From positions 1-54,004 of the forward strand of contig RSEH01000294.1 in assembly GCA_006503475.1 (NCBI GenBank): a stretch of DNA of 54,004 bases, read 5' to 3'. Positions 18,530 to 30,100 of the stretch are shown here, piece by piece. Source of the stretch: Stentor roeselii (Eukaryota; Ciliophora; Heterotrichea; Heterotrichida; Stentoridae). Each line of letters opens with the position of its first letter. The stretch's first letter is position 1. The position numbers and the translations under genes are program-made. The notes under the pieces were generated by a model. It saw only the letters and a program-made list of their open reading frames with translations. It ran no database searches and was not told the origin of the DNA.

Positions 18530-20674
18530 TTAATATAGAGTATTAGGAATGGAATTGTTTATTATGAGTAAATTAATTTTATTTTGAAAATATAAAAAAA
18601 TGTAAAAATTGGTATATTTGATTGAATGCTTCATGAATGCACTGGTCTATTTTTAGTTATTATTATTGGTTAATTCAAAATCGATGAAAACATAGATGTT
18701 GTTATATATTCATCTTTGATAAACAATACTTCCAAAATTTAACTTATAATGATCCCTTGTTTTTTTTTTATCCAGATAGTGTGAAGACCCCAAAAAGAAA
18801 TCTATAAAGCGGTATAGTTTGTTATTTAATCATGAAAGATTAGTTTTAAAAAACTTCTCTACAATGAAAAAATATGGTTTACAAATCTTAGGTTTTATAT
18901 TAAAATATTTACCTCTCAAAATACTTTCTTCCGTATTTACTATCAAAATAAAGATTTTCACGCTGGTATCTTAATTTACGAAATATTCACCAATAACCAA
19001 AACTTTTTATTTTACATTCGATTCAAGCAGCTGGATAAATTTAAATTTATTTCAGGATTGAAACAGGCAAAACATTCATCACTAATTCAACAAAAACAAA
19101 AAATAAAGGATTCTTTAATTTCGATTTTTTCACAATTTCAGAAGCTGATTATGTTATCGGTTCGAGTATTTCTAGCTTTTAGGGTTGTTGTATTAAGTTT
19201 AAATATCCTATAAACTATTAATAATGATAATCAATATAAAAAATACTGATACCCATGTCTATGCATAGTATATGATACCTGGTGATTCACTATAGACCTG
19301 CATTTCCTACAAATCATCCTAGTAGAATTAAGAAAGGAACTTTGCTTAGCTGTTTAAGATTTAGCCGCATATTACGATTTTCGATACTCTTGATCATAAT
19401 CTAATCTTCATAATTAATTAATCTTTAAATTGCCCAATTATCACTATTTGGTGATAAAATAGCTCAATTTTTTAATATGATTCAACGAACACGAATATAG
19501 AGAGAATGTATCAGCTGCGTAGACCCAACCTCAGTCTGGATTATTTTAGATGGATCATTATTGACTCTTGCCCCAAAACATCTTTACCATTTTAAATAGA
19601 GCTTAACTTTTCAGTTATTCACTTATATATTTTATTAATTTAGATGCCGAACTCAGTGAATTTTTTATAGGGACACAAACAGAAACTAATTTTCCAGCAT
19701 TCTATTCTCTAGACTTTACTGAATTTAATAAATGTGCTCTTTGAATAAAAATTTACATTTTACTTGGTACTTCAAGGGTAATAATAACAATACTATTTTG
19801 ATCTTTTTCATAAATTTTATTGGGCTCTGCTAGATATTTTTTTAAATCTAGTCAATTTTTAAAGAGATTTTGTGTTGATTTAAATTGAAGGTTTCTGTCT
19901 TCAAACTTCTTTAGAGCTTTTTTTAGCATCTTTGATCGGATTTTTAATATTTTCAATACAATGAAAGTTTGATATTTTTAATTTGATTTCTTGTGTAGTT
20001 GTTCTGGTATTCAGTAGATAGTCTTTTTAACTAGGGTGCTTAGATTCTTTATAGTATTTTGCATATACAAGAGAGTCATTTAAATGATCAAGAACTTGAA
20101 GTTTTTATGTTGAAATATAGCGAGTTATTCAAAGATCGTGACAGAAGCGAGAGATTATTTTATCTGATTTTGTATCTAGATGATTTACTGTAGCTTTTTT
20201 CATGGTTTAGCATTAGTTTCAACCTACAACTTCTAATATCAATAGTTCTATCTTCGATAGTATTTTTCTACTAAATCTGATCTACACAGCAAATCACTCA
20301 ATCCTTAAAAAATCTTTTTTCACTATTACTGTATTTTTCTCAAAGTCTCAATAATATCTTACTATTAATTTTATCATTAATAACTTCAACTTCTTACAAC
20401 AAAATAAATCACTAACATAATAATTATCATCCTAGTATTTCTCATGACTCTCAGTTATTCAGCATTTTCATTCATCCATTCTCATCTCCAAAACCAATCC
20501 ATCAATAAACTCCATCCATAATCCTCAAAAATCAAAACCAACAAAAACCCTTCCAATCAACCCTTCAAAACCCTTCAAAACTCTTAAAACTCTTAAAACT
20601 CTTAAAACTTTCAAATAAAAAACCAAAAAACAATTCAAAAATCCTCTAATTCTCAAATCAATAATCTAATAAAT
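18530..20674. other. Long gene-free stretch
   Basis: 2.1 kb, the longest gap in the window. Stops are frequent in all frames. A short open piece near 19110-19180 reads GFFNFDFFTISEADYVIGSS and could be a remnant of coding sequence, but I recognise no family. The last 180 bases before 20675 are A/C-rich, almost free of G, and contain a 9-10-nt tandem repeat. No RNA gene was recognised. Confidence 0.55.
20561..20610. repeat. 9-10-nt tandem repeat in proteasome alpha1 leader
   Basis: Two units of cccttcaaaa (20561-20580) followed by three of ctcttaaaa (20581-20607). It lies about 65 bases before the start codon of the proteasome gene in a G-poor leader. It may be simple slippage; a promoter function is possible but not shown. 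Confidence 0.85.
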
Positions 20675-21412
20675 ATGAGCAGAGGATCTGGTTTTGACCG
20701 TCACATAACAGTATTCTCCCCAGACGGAAGACTATACCAAGTAGAATACGCTTTCAAAGCCTCAAAATCAGCAGGTCTCACAAGTATCGGTGTTCGAGGT
20801 AGTGACTGTGTCGTAGTATGCATCGAGAGGAAAGTTCCTGACAAGTCAATAGTGCCATCAAGTGTCTCCCATCTTTTCCCAATATCCGAGCGAATCGGTG
20901 CTTGCATGACAGGTCTTCTTCCAGACGCTCGAGCTTTAGTCTCAAGGATGAGAAGCGAGGCTTCTGACTTCAAGTCCGAAAATGGCTTCTTTTGTCCCGT
21001 GGGTTCTTTGGCGAGTCGCACAGGAGACCTTGCGCAGGTCTACACCCAGCAAGCCTTTATGAGGCCTTACGGAGTCATTACCATGCTCTTCGGAATTGAC
21101 GACGAACTCGGCCCACAACTTTTTAAAGTCGACCCGGCAGGCATGTTTCAAGGTTTCAAAGCAACAGCTGCAGGGGTAAAAGAACAGGAAGCCATCAATT
21201 ACTTGGAAAAACAATGGAAAAAGTCTTCTGGTAACCTTAGTAGAAATGAAGCTGTTGAAATGGCAATTGAATGTCTGCAGAATGTCATGTCTCAGGAGTA
21301 TAAAGCGAATGATATCGAAGTCGGCATTGTCACTGCTGAACGACCAGGGCTTAGGGTGTTAAGTGATGTGGAAGTGGAAGAAAGACTCAATGCTGTTAGT
21401 GCTAAGGATTAA
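20675..21412 (+). CDS. PSMA6: 20S proteasome subunit alpha 1
   Basis: A 245-residue alpha-type proteasome subunit. The N-terminal signature SGFDRHITVFSPDGRLYQVEYAFKA matches the alpha1 class (human PSMA6, yeast Scl1), as do the RxxDCVVV strand, KVPDKS, VTHLF-like SVSHLFPI, MRPYGV, and the KATAAGVKEQEA segment. Alpha subunits form the outer rings of the 20S core and gate substrate entry; they are not catalytic. Length is normal for the family. The start ATG lies in AATAAATATGAG after a strongly G-poor leader. It ends TAA and is followed 94 bases later by a tRNA gene. A second alpha subunit lies 17 kb downstream on the same strand. Confidence 0.96.
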   Translation: MSRGSGFDRHITVFSPDGRLYQVEYAFKASKSAGLTSIGVRGSDCVVVCIERKVPDKSIVPSSVSHLFPISERIGACMTGLLPDARALVSRMRSEASDFKSENGFFCPVGSLASRTGDLAQVYTQQAFMRPYGVITMLFGIDDELGPQLFKVDPAGMFQGFKATAAGVKEQEAINYLEKQWKKSSGNLSRNEAVEMAIECLQNVMSQEYKANDIEVGIVTAERPGLRVLSDVEVEERLNAVSAKD

Positions 21413-21506
21413 TAGATTGCAGGTCTTAGTTTAGATTTATGTGGATTGTGAAAATGATGAAAAGTCTTGAATCTGTTAAAGTCGCTTCGCTTCATATCGA
21501 GTAGCC

Positions 21507-21578
21507 GGTTCTATAGTGTAGAGGTTATCACATAGGACTCTGAATCCTGTAACCCGAGTTCAAATCTCGGTAGAACCT
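21507..21578 (+). tRNA. tRNA-Gln (anticodon CTG)
   Basis: A 72-nt cloverleaf. The acceptor stem GGTTCTA pairs with TAGAACC (21507-21513 with 21571-21577), with discriminator T at 21578. The T arm CCGAG-TTCAAAT-CTCGG is perfect. The anticodon loop CTCTGAA gives anticodon CTG, decoding CAG as in normal glutamine tRNAs of the standard code, not a stop-suppressor. Internal A-box (GTGTAGAGG region) and B-box (GTTCAAATC) are visible. There is no intron. It lies between PSMA6 and the glutathione synthetase gene, whose ATG is only 8 nt downstream. Confidence 0.97.
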
Positions 21579-21583
21579 TTTTT
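21578..21583 (+). terminator. Pol III T-run terminator of tRNA-Gln
   Basis: Six T residues directly at the tRNA 3' end, the usual RNA polymerase III stop. It leaves three bases before the next gene's ATG at 21587. Confidence 0.85.
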
Positions 21584-21586
21584 ATA

Positions 21587-22921
21587 ATGGAAGAAAACAT
21601 TAGCCGAGTTTTAATGCTTGCTAGTTCTTATGGCTTGTTGATGACTCCTAACCCCCCGGCAGAGATCACTCATATTCCTATTTCTCTTACACCTGCCGAG
21701 TTTCAGAAGAGAAAATTTGAAAATCTTGTCAGGAAGACTCAGGTTCACAATGAGTTGATGATAAAAGTAAGTCAAAATACTCAGTATCTTTATGATGTCT
21801 TGGAAAATATATGTCTTGTTGATGAGTTCACTAGAAGGCTATTGGAAGTCTCAAGAAATCAGAAAAAAAAAGGATTTAAACAAAGTATTCAACTTGGTCT
21901 TACTAGGAATGACTTCATGTTCGATGAAAGTGAAGGAAAGTTCTTCCAGGTTGAGTTTAATACTATTGCTGCTAGTTTTGTTTGTATTGGGTCGAAAATC
22001 GCGGAATTTCATTCACATGTTGATCGAATTTTTGGGATTGGGAAAAAAGTGGTGGCCAATAATCCTTTGGATGGCTTTGTAAATGCTTTTCAGTTGGCTT
22101 TTCAGTTGTATGGAAGTAGAGGGGTTGTTTTGTTTGTGGTTATTAAAGATGAGAAGAATTTGTTTGATCAGACTGGAATTGAGTTGGAGCTCTGGAAAAG
22201 GTAAGGAATAGGAAGGGGGATTATGGTCATTCGAGCTAGTCTTGATGATATTGAAGACCAGGGAGTGATTTCGCAGAGTGGAGAATTGTTTTATCAAGGA
22301 CATGAAATTGCGATAGCTTACTTTCGCTCTGGCTACATTCCAGAGCAATACCCAACCGAAAAACATTGGAAAGGCAGAGAAAAAATCGAATTAAGCAAAG
22401 CAATCAAATGTCCCGATATAAACTTCCACATCGCAGGATGCAAGAAAATCCAACAAAGATTAGCCCAAGATCTAAACTTATTTACTGAGCATTCCTCTGA
22501 AATCCTAGAAAACATAACAGAAATTTACGACTTTTCCACTATTACCGATGAACTAGCTGAAAAAGTCACTAAAAACACGAAGGACTGGGTGTTAAAACCT
22601 CAAAGAGAAGGTGGAGGCAACAACACTTATGGAGATGATATTTTACCTTTTATTAATAATCGTTCACAACACCAAGAGTTTATTCTTATGAAAATGATTC
22701 ATTGCAAGGAAAGTCAGTGCTTAATGGTGAGGAAAGGAGTTTTAAACAAGACTTCAGCTGTTTCTGAACTGGGACTTTTTGGAGCGATAGTGACTCATAA
22801 TGATGAAATAGTGATGAATGAGTATTCTGGGTATCTGGTCAGGACAAAATCGAAAGAATCAAATGAAGGAGGAGTCGCAGCTGGATATGCTGTGATTGAC
22901 TCTGCAGCATTAGTAGAATAG
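21587..22921 (+). CDS. GSS: Glutathione synthetase
   Basis: A two-exon gene of 439 residues, close to the usual length of eukaryotic GSH synthase. It joins gamma-glutamylcysteine and glycine using ATP. Family features: TRNDFMFD and FQVEFNTIAASF in the first half; then MVIRASLDDI, FRSGYIPEQYP, WVLKPQREGGGNNTYG (ATP-grasp loop), and the C-terminal glycine-rich EGGVAAGYAVID. The frame breaks at 22203 but a 15-nt intron (22201-22215) restores it exactly where the two halves of the family join. The start ATG is 8 nt after the tRNA-Gln gene, so the mRNA leader is either very short or overlaps the tRNA gene. Ends TAG. Confidence 0.95.
22201..22215 (+). other. 15-nt intron of glutathione synthetase gene
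   Basis: Sequence gtaaggaataggaag, after AAAAG. Retention gives an immediate TAA. Splicing joins WKR to GIMVIRASL in frame. Confidence 0.95.
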
Positions 22922-23126
22922 TTAATCTTCAATAATTTTATTGCTTAGAAGATGAAGTTTTCTTTAATAAAACACTCAATTATTTTTAACCTTTAGATAA
23001 TGATTAAATAACTTGCAGTTGTATAATTTCAAACAACTTTGATATAAATTCTTAATATTGACAAAATATCTAAAATCGAATAAATTGATTCTAATAAAAA
23101 CCTAACAATTTAAAATGGATTTATAA

Positions 23127-24659
23127 ATGAAGGCTATTTTTCTCGCCCTCTTCATTCTCAGCCCAGTCTTTTCCTGGCAATGTGGAGGAGCTCGTTCATT
23201 TCTAAGAAGTAGCGTGAAATTGACTCATAAGATAAACATGAGATCACCTTCGACCTCTCCACTGCGAATCCACTACGAATACGTCGATTTCGATCTAGGC
23301 TCTCCTGAAATGAACAAATACTTCAAAGAAACTTTAATTCCATCAGCGGATAGTTTTTTCCGTCATACAATGAAAGTGCGAAGCGTTATCGGAAACCTGA
23401 CCATTCACGAAACTGAATGTTTTGATAGTTTAGTTCCAGAAAATCACTTAAAATACGGAGTTCCTGACGCAGATATGGTAATTTATGTTACTTCAATAAA
23501 TGATTTTAATGAATCTTACATCGCTTATGCTGGGCCTTGTGAGCTAGACGAGAACTTCAGACAAATTCCTATAATGGGATCTGTTACAGTCAATATCCCC
23601 ATGTTCATTTACAGTAACTTCGCCAGTCATTATTCAACAGTAGTCCACGAACTCTACCATGTGTTCGGATTCAATTCATGGCTTTTCGACTATTGGAAAA
23701 AACCCGATGGTACCTCTTATGCCAGCGGAGAGATTTACGAAGAAGTTTCAACAAGAGGAACCCGTAAAATGATTTTGAAATCGCCATCAGTCCTTGAAAA
23801 AGCTCGAGAGCAGTTCGCCTGCGATCATCTTAAAGGAGTAGATTTAGAAGAATTCGGAGGAGAAGGCACAGCCGGCTCTCACTGGGACATGCGAATCATG
23901 TATAACGACTACATGATGGGAAAAGACATCGAGGACCCGATTTACTCTTCAATCACTCTGGCCTTGCTTAAGGACACAGGCTGGTTCGACATAGACTACA
24001 CCTACAGCACCCCTGTCATGTTCGGGTATAAAGAAGGATGCGACTTTTTCGAAAAGCCTTGCTTGACAGCAGGAAAGTCTAACTTTCCTAACTTGTTCTG
24101 TGAGTTCACTCAAACAAAATCTGCCACTTGTGACCCTTTCCACATTTGGAAGGCAAAGTGTGAAATTAACGAGTACGAAGAAATTCCTCAAGAGTTTCAG
24201 TACTATAGAGGAAAAAATTGGGGAGGCGACACTCACGCTGATTATTGTCCTGTCTTCAGACCTTTCACTGATGGTAACTGCAGAGCTTGGAACTCTTCTA
24301 TCACTTATACCCTTGGCTCCGCTGATGAAGTAGTTGGCCCTCGCAGCAGATGCTTTGACAGCACTTTAAGTAGAGGGAATCGTCTGGCCATTTATGCTGC
24401 TTGTTATGAAGTTGTTGAGTGCACCAATCATGGTGCTAGGGTCAGAGTTGGCAGTCAGGTCGTTTTGTGTCCTTTCACTGGAGGCAGGTTTAAGGTCAAG
24501 GGATATTCTGGGAATTTGTATTGCCCGAATTCTAGGATTCTTTGTGAAAACTTTCCTTGTATTGATGGCTGCTCTGGCCATGGAAGGTGTCTCAATGGAA
24601 AGTGTCTTTGTGATGAAGGGTTTAAAGGAATTAGCTGCTATGAAAAAGTTTCAGCTTAA
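23127..24659 (+). CDS. Leishmanolysin-like (M8) secreted metalloprotease
   Basis: A 510-residue protein of the GP63/M8 family. Residues 1-17 are a signal peptide. The zinc-binding motif is VVHELYHVFGF near 171-181, the third His is in GSHWDMR and is followed by the Met-turn segment NDYMMG, as in metzincins of this family. A Cys-rich region follows, and the C-terminus carries one EGF-like module (CSGHGRCLNGKCLCDEGFKGISC). No membrane anchor is seen, so it is probably secreted or delivered to food vacuoles. Ciliate members are thought to serve digestion or surface proteolysis. It is related to the larger gene at 27165, and the importin-alpha-like gene lies between them on the other strand. Intronless; stop TAA. 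Confidence 0.92.
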   Translation: MKAIFLALFILSPVFSWQCGGARSFLRSSVKLTHKINMRSPSTSPLRIHYEYVDFDLGSPEMNKYFKETLIPSADSFFRHTMKVRSVIGNLTIHETECFDSLVPENHLKYGVPDADMVIYVTSINDFNESYIAYAGPCELDENFRQIPIMGSVTVNIPMFIYSNFASHYSTVVHELYHVFGFNSWLFDYWKKPDGTSYASGEIYEEVSTRGTRKMILKSPSVLEKAREQFACDHLKGVDLEEFGGEGTAGSHWDMRIMYNDYMMGKDIEDPIYSSITLALLKDTGWFDIDYTYSTPVMFGYKEGCDFFEKPCLTAGKSNFPNLFCEFTQTKSATCDPFHIWKAKCEINEYEEIPQEFQYYRGKNWGGDTHADYCPVFRPFTDGNCRAWNSSITYTLGSADEVVGPRSRCFDSTLSRGNRLAIYAACYEVVECTNHGARVRVGSQVVLCPFTGGRFKVKGYSGNLYCPNSRILCENFPCIDGCSGHGRCLNGKCLCDEGFKGISCYEKVSA

Positions 24660-25386
24660 TAATAGTTTAGATTTTTAGGAGAATTTTTGGAATATGATGA
24701 AAAATATTTGAATTTTTTTAGTTTGTGTTAATTTAATCAACGATTTTATAGTTTGTGCATTTAAATGAAACCACATTTCCAAAATTTAGAAAGAATGAAA
24801 TTAAAACATGAAATCGACTGAAATTATAAACCACTTATGAAAAGATCTAGTAAGATCTTTTTCTTTATATAGTATTTCAAGTTGATTCCATCAATGTTTA
24901 AATAATAAGAAAACTTATTGCTCTTCTAATAAGATGGCTTTGAGTCCTTCCTTGTAAAGATATTCTTTGAATTAAAATAGAAATTTTTCTAGTAACAGAA
25001 ATCCACTTTTTTCATTAAGAGCTTTCTCAATATGCATTTTTTAAGCAAACTTATTGAAAATTAACCATGACTATATCAGATACTTAAAATATATAGAAGA
25101 AAAATCACATAAAATTTATCATTTATCCAACAATTAATATCTGATCTTCATTTAGAATGACAATTAATTTCAATCAAATACATAATATATTCTCAGAATT
25201 CTAATATTTATAAGTTATTTTTTACACTCCATATTAAAACTCAAATAAATTTCGAAATTCTCAAATTTTTATCTAAAATCTCAACACTCCAAAGAAACTC
25301 TTTATTTAAATCTCAATAATCAACACCCTCCAAGTCATTTCAGAATTACCAAAACTAAAAAAATCCTCATTATCTAACAAAATTAT
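24660..25386. other. Convergent intergenic region, nothing recognised
   Basis: 727 bases between convergent genes. AT-rich with no coding frames. Unusually long for a tail-to-tail gap in this window. Confidence 0.55.
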
Positions 25387-26913
25387 TCAGGTAAACTGAA
25401 ACCCGTTTTCTTCTACTTTTTTAACTTCAAAATAAAGATGCACAACTAAAAAATTCTCCACATATTGATTAATCTCAGAATTCGGATGATTCATCAATTT
25501 TTCCAACCGTTCAACTCCACCAAGTTCATTCAAAAGCCTAACAAGTTTCTCATACTCAGTCCTATCTTCAATACTCGAAACGACTTGCAAAGCAACAAAA
25601 GCCAGGTCAAGTGTTCGAATAGCAGGTTTAATCGCTCTAGAATCATTACACTTCATAGCTTCCACCAAGCAAGGCAGAATCAAAGGAATTTGTTTTGTCA
25701 CCTGTTGAGGCGTTTTCAGGTCTAAAAGCGTTTCAAGGAGTTCCAAAGCTTGAATCTTGGTCTTAAAATAGTGATTTTCAGTTTTATTGATAATTTCTTT
25801 AAAAAAAGAATGATTCAAGATCATTTCTTTAAATGAATCGCCTTCTAAAGCGATATTATTAAGAATCCACAAAACATCATTACATGCCTGGTCATCACGA
25901 ACAAGTACTTCAAAGCAAACATCAAGTAATCCAATTTTAACAAGTGAAAAAGTCTCTCCAGTACTTCCAAAGACGATCAACCCTGCAAGTCTCAACGCAG
26001 GATCTCTAAGATCCTTCAAAGAATGATGAATCCCGTATTCTAATCGATTTAAAACATCAGGAATCATAATTTTCCTGACATTCGCAGTACTTTCCGCAAG
26101 ACTTGACAAGATCCAAAAGCATCTTGATAAAATTTCAGGTTCATTTCTTCCAAGGAACTTAGGAATGAGTTCAATAACTGAATTAAAATAACCTTGAGGC
26201 AAAGGCCGGGTGTATTTCACGAAAACTGAAACAAAACTAAGTAAAACTTCGAGAACGTAAAATTTTATAGTCAAGTCATTGTCCAGCTTTTTCAAGATTT
26301 TTTCAAAAAGTCCAGAAGATTGAATTAAAAGACACTCGGATCGACTTTCACTTATCAAATGAGAAAGACTCCAAAGTCCATCAGTAAGAATTTCAGGGTC
26401 TTCCCAGTACTTTAAGACTAAATCTATCAGAACCTCCCGCCCGCCTTGTTTGATGAGTGACTCTTGACAGTCTGAATAACGATAAGTTGAGTTTATTATA
26501 ATTAACAGAGCTTTTAAGATTTGATTCTTGTTGTCACTTTTCAAGCAAGATAGAAGTTTTGAACTTATGTCGACTGAAATGTAAATTTCTGGAAGAATGT
26601 CGGATTTGTTGAAGTTTGAAATGGATTCTAAGAGTAAGTCAATGTTTTCTAAAGGTTCTTTGTTGAATAGTGAGAGGATCTGCTGGTATTTCTCTGAAAT
26701 TGAAGTCTCTCCATTTTCGAGTTCAGGGTATTTTTCGAATAGACGGAGGATTGAAGACTCGTCGAACTCTGGGCAGTGAAAAATTCGCTTCTGTTGGATC
26801 ATTTTGTTACGGTTTTTCTTTCGAAGGGTCTCGGCAAAGTGCTTTGATGAAGGAAGTTTGCTGGATAAGAAGTTTTTGTTACGCTCTTCGAATAAGTCGA
26901 TCACTTTGTTCAT
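25387..26913 (-). CDS. Importin-alpha-like armadillo-repeat protein
   Basis: A 508-residue protein. The first 50 residues (MNKVIDLFEERNKNF...LRKKNRNKMIQQKRI) are Arg/Lys-rich like an importin-beta-binding domain. The rest is a run of helical ARM repeats with typical turns such as NSTYRYSDCQESLIKQGG, DGLWSLSHL, RCFWILSSLAES and DVLWILNNIALEGDSF; the Trp-x-x-x-Asn ladder is only partly kept (WILNN is intact, others are WSLSH and WILSS). Importin-alpha adapts NLS cargo to importin-beta. The degraded Asn ladder suggests an atypical cargo preference. The open frame extends upstream, but ATG 26913 in a GTAAAAATGAAC context is the first in-frame ATG. The stop codon is TGA, one of only two in the window. 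Confidence 0.82.
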   Translation of the reverse strand: MNKVIDLFEERNKNFLSSKLPSSKHFAETLRKKNRNKMIQQKRIFHCPEFDESSILRLFEKYPELENGETSISEKYQQILSLFNKEPLENIDLLLESISNFNKSDILPEIYISVDISSKLLSCLKSDNKNQILKALLIIINSTYRYSDCQESLIKQGGREVLIDLVLKYWEDPEILTDGLWSLSHLISESRSECLLIQSSGLFEKILKKLDNDLTIKFYVLEVLLSFVSVFVKYTRPLPQGYFNSVIELIPKFLGRNEPEILSRCFWILSSLAESTANVRKIMIPDVLNRLEYGIHHSLKDLRDPALRLAGLIVFGSTGETFSLVKIGLLDVCFEVLVRDDQACNDVLWILNNIALEGDSFKEMILNHSFFKEIINKTENHYFKTKIQALELLETLLDLKTPQQVTKQIPLILPCLVEAMKCNDSRAIKPAIRTLDLAFVALQVVSSIEDRTEYEKLVRLLNELGGVERLEKLMNHPNSEINQYVENFLVVHLYFEVKKVEENGFQFT

Positions 26914-27164
26914 TTTTACCGGGTTTAAGAATCTTATGTGATATTGAAGTGCACTTAACAAATGTTAAAAAGAAGAAAACGAATAAAAATTTGTTGGTTT
27001 TTAATAAGTGGCTTAAAATTTCAAAATTTTTTTGAAGGTTTTTGAAAATATTGACTGGATTTTGGGATTGATTTGAAAATTTTAGATTATTTTTCTTGAT
27101 TTTGCTAATTAAAACTTTTTTATTGGTTATTTCAAGAAGTGCTTTTATGGTAACTCCGATATAA

Positions 27165-30100
27165 ATGTTCACTTGTTTCCTTTTTCTTTTGACTCCTGTA
27201 ATACAAAGTCTTCAATGTGGAGGAGATTTCCCTGAAATCACTCAAGGGCCCTCTTCACTGCGTCATTTAGTGTCTAGAAATTCTACTCTGGCACCTATTA
27301 GGATTACTTACTATTACTACAACTTTACCTTAAATGATACTGGTCTAGAAGAACTTTTTAAAAAGACTTTGATTCCAATTGTGAACTCTTTCTTAACAAC
27401 ATCTTTAAGTGTTTATCCCGTAACTAATAATTTGGTTCTGAGGTCCAGCCAGTGCCTTTCAGCTGTGATTGTCCCAGAAGAGCATAAAACAACAGGAATC
27501 CCGAATACCGACATCATTATATACATAACAACTAATAGTTTGACCAGTGTTTCATATGTCGCCTATGCCGGAGCATGTGAAACTGACCAATATGGACTTG
27601 AAAATGTATTGGCTGGGACAGTCGTGATTAATCAAAAAAATTTTAAGGATAACTCAATGGATCAATGGCTTGCGAATATCGGTCATGAGATTAGTCATTT
27701 ACTTGGATTTAGTCAAGGACTTATGCAATATTGGAAGAATTCTTCAGGACTTGCTTATCCGAGTAATACAATCACTAAGTATTCAATTGTTCGAGATGTT
27801 AATAAAAGCATTTTAATCACTCCTAATGTCGTAGAAAGGGCTAGAAATGCATTCAATTGTTCTAGTTTAGAAGGAGTTGAGCTTGAAGATGCTGGAGGAA
27901 GTGGAACTGCGGGGTCTCATTGGGATAAAAGAATTATGATGAATGATTATATGACTGCTTATATCCCCACTGATGGAATATTTTCTGATATTTCCCTTGC
28001 TTTGTTTAAGGATACTGGATGGTATGAAGTCAACTTTGCCCTTGCTCAAACTCCTTATTTCGGAAGAAATGCAGGATGTGACTTTTTCAATAAGAAGTGT
28101 ATTATCAATGATATATCTGTGAATAGCAGTATGTGGTGTACTAGTGATACGAAATGGGGATGCGATTTCTTTGGCTTAAACAAAGGAGGCTGTTCAATCT
28201 CAACTTATTCATCACTTCCGACTTATTTCCAGTACTTTTCATATAACTCTAGTCTTGGAGGTAAAGACACATACACAGACTACTGCCCTTATAACATGCC
28301 ATTGACTAATGGAAGATGTCGAGGAAGTTCAGTGAGTACTTATACATTTACTAATTCATATGAAGTGATCGGATCCAATAGCCGATGCTTTGTGAGTACT
28401 CTCATGAAAAAACCTAATAAAGTTTCTTCGAGTACTACAATATATGCTGCTTGTTATGAAGTGATTGGCTGTAATAGCACTACTGTGAGTATAAAAATAG
28501 GAAATGATACTATTGTTTGCCCTTTTGATGGAAGTAATGTCACTTTGACTGGCTGGAACGGATGGTTCAAATGTCCTTCTAATAATATGGTTTGTGCGGA
28601 GATTCCTTGTCAAAGCTTCTGCTATGCTCGGGGAACCTGCTCTGGTAGAGGTGTCTGCAACTGCTTTTCTGGATTTGGAGGAGATTATTGCAATGTAACT
28701 TGCACTTCTAACTGCCAAACATGCTCCTTAACCAATAATTGCATTGGTTGTATAGCCGGGTATTCTCTGATGACTGATCGTTGTTGTCCACCAAATTGTA
28801 ATTCATGTAATATCTCAAGTTTTTGCAATAGCTGCTCAACAGGATTTGAAATTAGTAATCAAGGTAAGTGTGAAACCTGCATAAAAGGATATTACCTGAG
28901 TAATGGTCAGTGCTTTCTTTGCCCAGTTAATTGTCTTGAATGCAATTCAGCATCAAATTGCATTAGCTGTGTTAACGGATTTGTTAATCTGAATGATAGA
29001 TGTTGTCCTTACCGTTGCAACTTTTGTTCTTTAACTAGTTTATGCACAGAATGTATTTTAGGTCACAAACTTAGCAGCCAAGGCACATGTGAGAGCTGCA
29101 TTACTGGATACTTCATGAATGATACTATTTGTGTAAAATGTTCTAGTAAATGTGAAGAATGTAGCTCTTTAACTAGTTGCAGTATATGTAGCTCTGGCTA
29201 TACCTTTATCACTAACAGGTGCTGCCCAGATTATTGTCTTGATTGTGACTCATTAAATTTCTGCTTAAAGTGCTCTCTAGGATATGCGTTAAGCTCTTAT
29301 GGAAAATGCGACTCATGTATTCAAGGATACTACTCCTCAGCAGGCAAATGCTTTAGTTGCATTGATAATTGTGTAAGTTGCAGTTCTTTATCTAAATGTG
29401 TAGTTTGCTCGACTGGCTATATAAATCAAATCGATCGATGCTGTCCTAATAACTGCCTATATTGCAGTTTTTCAAGTTTCTGCTCTTTTTGCAGTTATGG
29501 GTACTTGCTCAGTGATGGAAAATGCGATTCATGCGAATTAGGTTTCTACAAAAGTTCTGATATATGTTATTCCTGCTCTTTAAACTGCAAGGAATGCGAA
29601 AGTTCCTCAGTATGTAATACTTGTAGAGATGGATATTCATTGAGTAATGGAAATTGCTACTTAAATCAATGTGGTAATTGTCTAACATGTTCAGATACAT
29701 ATATTTGTGAAGTTTGCAATAGTGGTTACCTGTTGAGTACTGAAAGTCTTTGTGATTCTTGTGATTCAGGGTATTTTAACTCTTCTGGAATATGTAAAAG
29801 CTGTGCTAGTAACTGTCTCAGCTGCTCGGCTGAAGGTTGTTTGACTTGTTCATATCCTTTTAATTTACTTTCCGGAAGTTGTTGCACTTCTTCATGTCTT
29901 TCATGTGATTCGCTAAGTCAATGTTCTAAATGTGAAAATGGCTTTGAATTGAGTGCTACCTGGACTTGTGATGTATGTTCACAAGGCTATTTCATGAGTT
30001 CTGGAAAATGCTATAACTGTGCAAGTAATTGCTTGAGCTGCTTGTCAATGACTAATTGTTTGATTTGCTCAGAAGCGTATAAAGTTGACTTTGGGTACTG

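Noticed and set aside
23949-24678. Several 70-95-residue frames overlapping the first metalloprotease gene
   Set aside because: Shadows of the M8 protease frame, lacking motifs of their own.
25387-26961. Upstream TTG start for the importin-alpha-like gene
   Set aside because: Non-ATG start with no support; ATG 26913 begins directly at the basic IBB-like segment.
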